Shown: positions 57,054 to 64,000 of the stretch, piece by piece
How the letters are laid out: each line of letters begins with the position of its first letter
Position numbering within the stretch: position 1 is the stretch's first letter
Assembly: GCF_024586455.1 (NCBI RefSeq)
Contig: NC_065920.1
Location: 55,497,960 to 55,561,959, forward strand
DNA length: 64,000 nt
Reading direction: 5' to 3'
Origin: Bactrocera neohumeralis
Lineage: Eukaryota > Arthropoda > Insecta > Diptera > Tephritidae
Translations under genes and position numbers: made by a program
The notes under the pieces: model-generated
What the model was told of the DNA's origin: nothing
The model's database searches: none
The model's input: only the letters and a program-made list of their open reading frames with translations

Positions 57054-57620
57054 CTAGGGGATGTTGAGGCAAAAAAGTATGTAATTAATTATGGCTCTAT
57101 AGCATTCCCCATTGAATAGCTTCTTTTTGAAAAAGTATGGTCCAAAGTCATCCTTTGCCCGTAGATTAAACCAAACATTGACTCTCGGAGGATGTAGGAT
57201 GATAAGACGATAATTTTTTTTAGTAACGTATCCATTCAACCAAGAGTAAGCTTCATCGCTGAACAAAAATTTTCTTCTGAAAATTGGGATCGGTGGCCAT
57301 CTCGTTTTATGACCATTCACCTAGCGTGAGACGAGCTTGATGTTCGTACGGCATCAATTATTGCCCAAATTGGCTTTTAGAAGTCCCAAAAGCAAGACAT
57401 TTAAACCAAATCTTCTATAAAAGGCATGGCACAGCTCTTATTGTTTCTCGCGATGACATGGCGGTTAGACTCATTCGGGTATTTTTCAATACTCTGCTCC
57501 ACACCAGCAATAGTGTCTTGTATGCACACGGTACGGCCTTTTCTGGATGTGCATTATCCACTATAGTAAAAGTGATGCGAAACGCACCTAAGGTTACTCT
57601 ACTGGACGATTAGGCAGACC
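57054..57620 (-). pseudogene. Tc1/mariner-type transposase relic
   Basis: The minus strand has RTVCIQDTIAGVEQSIEKYPNES near 57540-57470, matching the N-terminal part of the family at 41651, then RKFLFSDEAYSWLNGYVTKKN with the first catalytic Asp, VNVWFNL and GPYFFKK. The second and third Asp regions are missing. Frame changes lie between the blocks. No terminal repeats are seen. Confidence 0.68.
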
Positions 57621-57922
57621 GAGAATTTGACAGAGCTCATTACTGCTAACGCACTTGCGAATTTTATAGGTGTATATGTTATGAAATGTAAACCAATTTA
57701 AGTACATATAAAGTAACTGCGTGAAAAAAACAAACTCCCTGTACCAACTGGATTACAAGTAATATATAGTTATTTGTATATGTATCACACTTGCCATTTG
57801 GTGTGTGATTTATGGCGTTAGCATGGCAAGCGCAATTGGAGCTTTTACACGTCACGCTTTGACAGCATACAAAACGTTTGTTCGTTAAATTTTTCCGCCA
57901 TCATTAAACTTCAATTGTTTTA
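57621..57922. other. unassigned DNA
   Basis: No gene or repeat recognised. Confidence 0.35.
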
Positions 57923-58831
57923 AACAAGGTGCGTTCCAAAGTAAACAGGACTTAAAAAAAAATACATAACAAATTTCGGGAAAATTAATTTATTTTATTC
58001 AAAATAGTATCTTTCTGCTTTTTTCACGGTCCAAAAGCATGTCGAACGAGTGTTTTAGCTCGTTGGCCGATATGGCCGCCAGTATGTCGGTGCAAGCCTT
58101 TTGAATGGCCTCTACGTCTGCAATAACGCTTTCCTTTCATGGGCAAATGCATTTTTCCGAAAAGGAAGAAGTCGCGCGGTGCCACATCAAGTGAATACGG
58201 GGAGAGGTTAATGGTTAAAATGTGGTTTTTGGTCAAATAATCGGTCCTTCGATGTCCTTCGAATGTTGGGTTTTGAGAAACTTTTGGTCGTCAGTCAATT
58301 TGTGTGGAACAAACCGTGCGCACACCTTTCGTAAGCCAAAATGTTCGGTCAAAATGCGATAAACCGAAGTCTTTTAGATGTTCAATTCCATTTCCATGTT
58401 ATTCAATGATGAATTCTGATAATTTTTGATTAATTCACAAACAATTTCGATGGAATTTCCGGTGATCACGGATTTAGATTGGCCAAACATGTGGGCCGTC
58501 ACTTATGTCCTGACGACCACTTTGAAAACGTTGAAATTACTCGTGCACTATGCTACGGGATAGGCAGTCATCGTGATAAACTTGTTTCATCAACTGAAAC
58601 GTTTCGGTAAAAGTTTTTCTGATTTTAAAACAAAATGTAATGTTGGCTCTTTGTTCGAAACACATTTTCACAACGATAACACAAACATACTGATTCTTAA
58701 AACGCAATTACTTCACTTCCAATCAATGAAATGTCACTGAAATTCTCAATCGATAAAGATAGCACCAGTCGGTGGCGCCACCAGGGGCGTTAGATTCAAA
58801 AAGTCCTGTTTATTTTATTATGCTTCTTGTA
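57923..58831 (-). mobile_element. mariner element with both ends, internally deleted
   Basis: The left end is AACAAGGTGCGTTCCAAAGT and the right end is its inverted partner ending ATGCTTCTTGTA; the inner AAACAGGACTT is identical in both. TA flanks each end. The transposase gene (minus strand) is broken by stops and lacks the same middle part as the copy at 5050: the sequence passes from CAACATTCGAAGGACATCG to TTATTTGACCAAAAACCAC. It keeps PYSLDVAPRDFFLFGKMH, the third-Asp region. It is non-autonomous but retains both ends. Confidence 0.88.
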
Positions 58832-59109
58832 TATTTGAAATAGCTTCCGCCCGACTGAGACTGTGAGCTTTGTTTGCTGCACGCCAACTTGAAGCAGTAC
58901 CTGCTTGTCCCCTTTTCATATTTCCTTGTATTGCACCATCTTCTTTAGATCAGATTTTCCTTTGTCAGATTTCATTTTTCTTTTGTGCTTTAACAATTTA
59001 TGCCGTGTTGAATTGGGTTAGTTTAAGAGTTTGAAGGTTCGACTTTTGTGTAGGGCATTTAGTGGCATATTGCTTTTACTGTAGTAGTAATTTGTCTCAC
59101 TTAGTTAAA
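58832..59109. other. unassigned DNA
   Basis: No gene or repeat recognised. Confidence 0.35.
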
Positions 59110-59420
59110 CTAATCAAGCTAGATATTAGGTTATATATAAATAAATGATAAAGATGACGAGACGAGTTGAAATCCGGTTCAGTTTCTTTCTGTCCGTCTG
59201 TGCAAGGTTAGGCGTTCGTAGATGGGGGTAATCGGTACACTGTCATGCCTTCAAAATGCCATTAATTGAAAACTTATAAGATGCCACAACTAAGCACTTA
59301 CAACTGTAGCTGTACTTTTTCAAGGGACTAAAATGTCAAGAGACACCTGTGCGCTAAAACTTCTTAAAAATTGTCATAACCTCGTCCTATGAAAGGTTTG
59401 AAACATATATTTCTTAACCC
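59110..59420 (-). repeat. old DINE-like repeat fragment
   Basis: TAGATATTAGGTTATATATA, then GACGAGACGAGTTGAAATCC, CTGTCCGTCTGTGCAAGG and AACTTATAAGATGCCACAAC follow the order seen at 32820-33090. Diverged, both ends missing. Confidence 0.6.
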
Positions 59421-59997
59421 AATGAAACTATCTTCGCCGTTTTTTAGTATTCAGAAAAATACTTCCAAAAATACTTACAAAATTTATTATAAAAGATAAA
59501 GAGTTGTATACTCACAATGTAATAATCTGAATAATAATGAAAATTATTAATTTTTACTCGAATACTCTTCAGTCTTTGAAATGTCTTATATCTTTTGGGC
59601 TTATATCTTTCTTAAAAATAGTGATAGAACTTAAAAATGCACTTTTCTAGCTTTGTCTAGCGACGTGTCACCTCACAGTTACCCTATGCTTTGAATGTAA
59701 CAAATACTTTTATTTTTCCAAATTTTCAAAAATGTTATTTAAAAACTTCAATTCGGGCAAAAATTCCTGCAAATTGTGGCAAAAGTGTACAAGATGTAGG
59801 GCGAAAATGGGTTTTTTCTATGGCTTTTAATAAGATGCCTTGTAAATTTATTATCAATTTCCTCAAAAACCGTACTGTGAGAATTTTGGAATTTCAGAGT
59901 TTGCGTGGCTTCTAGTTCCTAAATTTTATATACTTAATACCGAAGATATTTTGTAAAAATTCACTTTTGTTCGAACCACCTAATGAAACTTGTAGGT
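59421..59997. other. unassigned AT-rich DNA
   Basis: No gene or repeat recognised. Confidence 0.35.
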
Positions 59998-60064
59998 AGG
60001 TAGATAAAGGGGGGCGGCAGAACATCCTTGGCCCCGGGCGCCCGAAGTTGTAGCTACGCCACTG
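59998..60064 (-). mobile_element. possible DNA-transposon end (CAGTGGCGTAGCT)
   Basis: On the minus strand the segment starts CAGTGGCGTAGCTACAAC and runs into CGGGCGCCCGGGGCC, a GC-rich island in AT-rich DNA. Many DNA transposons end in CAGTGGCG. No partner end was found. Confidence 0.35.
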
Positions 60065-60439
60065 TCGGTGAGTCTGGAGATATGTGTCAAAAATGAATTG
60101 AATTGGATCAATACTTCCCTTAGCCCTAATATGAATAATAAAAAAATGTATATACATATATTTATATCACATTTATCGGCCCAACTAGATTAATATAAGT
60201 TTTGCCAACACCTACATATGTTAAAGTATTTCGTCTGCTTTGATTACAAGAGTTTGAAGTACTCGTATTCGGCTATACCCGCACTAAGCTCTTTCTTATT
60301 GGTTTCAACAGCTTTTGTAGATCAACTTTTTTAGAAGCAAGTCTTATTGTCTTTCTGTAGAGAGTTTTATTAGGTCAATCATCATAAAAAATATGTATTT
60401 CATATTAGGTTTTTAGATGCTCACCAATTTTAAAAAGCA
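60065..60439. other. unassigned DNA
   Basis: No gene recognised. GGCTATACCCGCACTAAGCT near 60271 may be a trace of a DINE-like end. Confidence 0.3.
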
Positions 60440-61070
60440 GATACCATTGGTGCAGGATCAATGCAAAGAAAGCCGAGGTGTTTGCCACACACCTTCAAAA
60501 CACTTTTACTCCTAACGAGTTGAGTGATGAATCTACCCATGAGACAGTCAGGAATTTTTCGGATGTTGCTCGTCAAATGAAGGAATAAGTTGCTCATTCC
60601 GATTGCTGAAATAAATGCTGCGGAAGTGCATGAGGAGAATGACAGAATTAATTCGTTTGCACTTAAAGTGCTACACTAAAAAGGTAATGGGCATGATTGT
60701 AAAGCTTTTTAATAGAACGCTCAGACTATGTCTTTTCCATTGCAAAAAAATGTGCAGAGGTTGTTTTAATTCTTAAACCTGGAAAACTTGAACTACCAAC
60801 GCGTTATTATTTTCTGCTAAAGTTTTACCCACATAATTGGAAATTCTACGTTGGATTCCGCGATGCTGAGTCGGATTTGAGACTTGTTCGTGCTGGCGTG
60901 TATTCGTCCCTGTGCTCTACATTTGTTATACAGCAGAACGTCTAGTGACCAACTATGACTTCATACTGACGGTAACCAATGCTGATGATACTGCACTGCT
61001 AGCATAAAGTGACAACTCTATTAGTACTTCCAGAAATGTGCAGATGAAATTTAATGCTCTAGAGATCATG
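60440..61070 (+). pseudogene. jockey-type LINE reverse transcriptase relic
   Basis: Blocks in order on the plus strand: NAKKAEVFATHLQNTFTPNE, VAHSD, INAAEVHEEND, KVMGMIVKLFNRTLR, then a VFVPVLYICYTAERL block matching the LGP-LYLLYT region and NADDTALLA, where the family has FADDTA, then MKFNALEIM. Frames change often and stops are frequent. It derives from a jockey-clade RT, both ends missing. Confidence 0.68.
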
Positions 61071-61244
61071 TAAATATAAAAAAAAAAACAAAAACTCAGC
61101 AACGATAATGGCTCCTTAGGCTAAGATCCCGCCCTAGTCTGAAGAATAAGTTGCTCATTTATAAGGTAAAACTTAGGAGTTAGTGCATCAAATTGAAATT
61201 TAAATATAATTCATTATATTTATATAGTTCGTCTTTTTTTTGCC
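61071..61244. other. unassigned DNA before block B copy 2
   Basis: Contains a run of 12 or more A bases near 61078. No gene recognised. Confidence 0.35.
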
Positions 61245-63990
61245 AGTTTATAACATCTCTTTTCGTATATTGTTGAGCTACCGTCTTTATTATTTTTGTA
61301 TGCTTGGTAACATCAAAGGGTCATACAATCCATTATACCAAAACACAGTAAAAGCAATAAAAAAGGAATATCATAAAAATTAAGGGAAATCGCAGTGAAA
61401 AATATGTCGTCGATATTTTGGCGTTGAAGCAGCATAGTACAATGGACGTCTTTCGAGACTGAGCATAAGAAGATATATAAATCATGTGCAGATACATGTG
61501 GAATTGTATTGTTAAAAAAAATATTTGGGTTATTTTTTACTACAATAAATAATAGTTGATCAAGCTCAGAAAAAATGGGTATTTCTAATTTATTGTTCAA
61601 TATTTTCATTCAATACGTATTTTATTAACAAAAAAGAAAATTATAAATTTCAAGGATAACGCAGTGTACGAAAAGGATATGGTACTTAGAAGTACCGACG
61701 GGTTTAAGGAGCTTAAAATATTTCATTTATTAATGCCATTATATTCGCTGATACAATCTTTTTTATGTTACATATCTCACATCTTCCTCGGCCTTCAACA
61801 AATATTGGCCAATGTACTCCCAAGATACCTAATCGAACATCAATTGTAACCGACGCACCCTTACCCCGACGTTTTGTGTTGGCGTCTGACTCAAGTTTCG
61901 TTTATTGGCACCAATATCCTTTTGCGTCTTTCGGCTTTGAGCAACGGACTGACCTTATTCCTGCAGAGTCATTTTTTCATGTGTTTGCCATCATATGCCC
62001 AATCTATCTATGCCACTATTTTTAGATCACCTTTTTTCATTTGCTTGTCTGGCTTCATGCTTGAAGGAAGTCCTTTTCGATTGACTCTACATGTTCCGCA
62101 CGTAACAAGTTAAATAGCTAATCTTACTAGTTTTCCGAGATGTTTGAATTATCACTTACATGTAAAAAGCTTAGTCTTGAGTCGAATCTCGTACTCCAAT
62201 AATGGCATAAACTTGGACGTTGATGGTAACCCCTAAAGAAGTTGATGCCAAGAAGTGCAAGGAACTCACTTTTTTGAGATGAAGTGTTTTGTTGTTTTGT
62301 ATCTCATACAAATTTGAATTAAATATGGTTCTTTTAATAACAGTTTCAATGTACGACAAGAAAAATGACTGTGACGGCGTGAATATATCTTCAAAAAAAA
62401 AAACCAGGAAATGGTTCACTAATGAGTCAACGTGTTGTTTCTTCTCCCGCGATTTCACTCAAGAAGTGATCTTCATTGCCTTCTGAAACTATAACTAGGT
62501 CTTCTTAATCATCAGACTCTATATCCGTGGTTTTCCGCGTCAACACCTATTGTAATGGTTACGAACAATTTGTTATTAGCTGAAGTAAGCGGATAGTGAA
62601 TGCAGTTGTTTGCAATACTCATTATGCCACGGCGTATACGCAACAATGTCGAAGTGGGTTTTAAAAATGTATTTTATCTTTCCAATAAAGGTGAAAGATG
62701 AGGCCGTGTAGCCACCTGATGGTAAGCCTGGCGCAAAAGCTAATCGACGTCGAAAGTTCGACATGTTCAAAAGCAAACTAATAGCATTGACAGACGGCAG
62801 CGTTAAACCAGATTAATTGCATTTTTCGGGATTAATTCAGGAGTTACCACAGCTAACTCCGTTGCTGAATCCAAAAATAACTCTCAACATTTTAGGGAGT
62901 TTGTGAGATTTTCGTTGGCAACATTGTTAAAAATGGCCAATTTTCATCTATGAAATACAAGCAACCCTGACAGCTGTTTATCAAATTCTCAATATAATAT
63001 CAATAAAACTTCTATGTTATGATGCAGTTTTAAAAATAATGTGTTGATATGCTTTTGTAATAAAAAATGGTTTGGTAAAAATTGCTCGGCTAACAACCGT
63101 AATGTTTATCTTCTATCAATTTTCATTGAAAATATTATAAAAAGGACAATGAGCTGTTTATGAGAGTTTCAAACTCGATAGCTGCCATCTGTCACCTACA
63201 AATTTGGATCTGATTAAGTGCGCAGTTAATCCGGATTAACGCTGCCGTCTGTCAAGGCTATAAGATAAGCTTGAAGATATATTTTACATAATTTTTAAAG
63301 TTGTTTGGTTTAAGGAAAATCTAAATGTGCCCTTATGTCTTCACTATGCTTTATACAAGTATGTGTATTTGCATTTAGCGTTGCTCAAAATCAAGTTTTT
63401 TACAAAAAAATTTATTTATCTCGCAGAAGCATTTTAAAACAAAAGACGTATGAAAATGCTTTTACTCTTTCCTATTTTTCTCCTTATTGTCTTTTCACGA
63501 CTTTTTAGTGACTTTTTGAGCTGGAAAAACTTTGTTTATACCGAACATGTCATGCATAAAATATCGAATTATTTGTAGGCCAAGCGTGCTTTCAGCCATG
63601 CAACTGTCAACAAGCAAATATAAAGTTATTCGAAATGATTATTATGAAATGTTAAAGTTTACTTTCTGATTCAGCAAATCGATTTGAGTAAATACTGTTT
63701 GAACTTTTATTCTTCTGATTGAGTTTTGTCGTTGTGGTTTCAAGTCTTCCTGATCTTTTTGTGCACAAACTGGTTCTGATACGCACCATTATTCACCAAA
63801 ATGACGTTAGTGTTGAAACTAAGATGAGAAAACTCTTAAGAAAGATTGAAGCTTCATCTCACTTTTGTAAAAGGACAGTTCAATAATGTTAGTTTCTAAA
63901 AAAGCTTTTCTCATATTTGATAAAATTATAGTTCTTTTGTAGAAATATATATATCTTTTGTAATATCATGCCTAACACCAAGAATGGTCT
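61245..63990 (+). repeat. duplicated block B, copy 2
   Basis: Collinear with 30400-31640 (matching segments listed there). Copy 2 is longer: about 1.0 kb between 61450 and 62540 has no counterpart in copy 1, and a 469-bp inverted-repeat element is inserted at 62787. It probably continues past the window end. Confidence 0.82.
62787..63255. mobile_element. 469-bp inverted-repeat element (MITE-like)
   Basis: The left end TTGACAGACGGCAGCGTTAA and the right end TTAACGCTGCCGTCTGTCAA are perfect inverted repeats of 20 bases, continuing imperfectly through GATTAATTGC and GCGCAGTTAATC. A second GCTGCCATCTGTCA lies just inside the right end at 63181. No transposase is encoded. The matching place in copy 1 (about 30960-31010) is empty, so it is a real insertion. 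No clear target duplication is seen. Confidence 0.88.
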
Positions 63991-64000
63991 CTTTTGTTGA

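Overview
This 64 kb window looks like gene-poor, AT-rich dipteran intergenic or heterochromatin-like DNA, most likely from a tephritid fruit fly. The evidence is the element mix: RTE-type and jockey-type LINEs, mariner relics, DINE-1/Helentron-like repeats with (GTCY)n tracts, and a gypsy-type errantivirus primed by tRNA-Lys. The species is an inference. I found no convincing intact host protein gene. Nearly every recognisable coding stretch belongs to a transposable element, and most are broken. Two 100-base runs of N (15729-15828 and 26099-26198) are assembly gaps.

Layout. 1-13 kb: unassigned AT-rich DNA with small DNA-transposon relics (1730, 3060, 5050, 8400, 11672), a short RTE fragment with a clear 9-bp target duplication (3629-4089), an R1-like LINE scrap (5990), and a curious stretch at 7.1-7.75 kb with a mini-exon-like segment followed by a 40-bp-period array of acceptor-like sites. 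13.3-20.9 kb: an RTE cluster with one copy on the minus strand, one old and one younger copy on the plus strand, around the first gap. 21-25.7 kb: DINE-like repeats, including one with a 154-bp tandem array, a mariner relic and another RTE 3' end. 26.2-26.9 kb: the integrase end of a Ty3-type retrotransposon beside the second gap.

27.2-31.6 kb is paired, in the same order and orientation, with 48.0-48.9 plus 61.2-64.0 kb. This looks like an old segmental duplication (or two copies of an undescribed repeat) whose second copy was later split by about 12 kb of insertions. Between the copies, 34.2-38.5 kb holds a jockey-type LINE interrupted by two other insertions, and 39.7-44.9 kb holds LINE and Tc1/mariner relics.

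The youngest and best preserved element is a gypsy-type errantivirus on the minus strand (48938-55373). It has 298-bp LTRs differing at two bases, a TATA target duplication, a tRNA-Lys primer site, a polypurine tract, gag, pol with a T-TTT-TTA frameshift site, and env. It is defective: part of RNase H and the connection domain is missing, and integrase and env carry frame breaks. After it come a DINE-like repeat, two transposase relics, a jockey RT relic and a 469-bp inverted-repeat element that sits in only one copy of the duplication.
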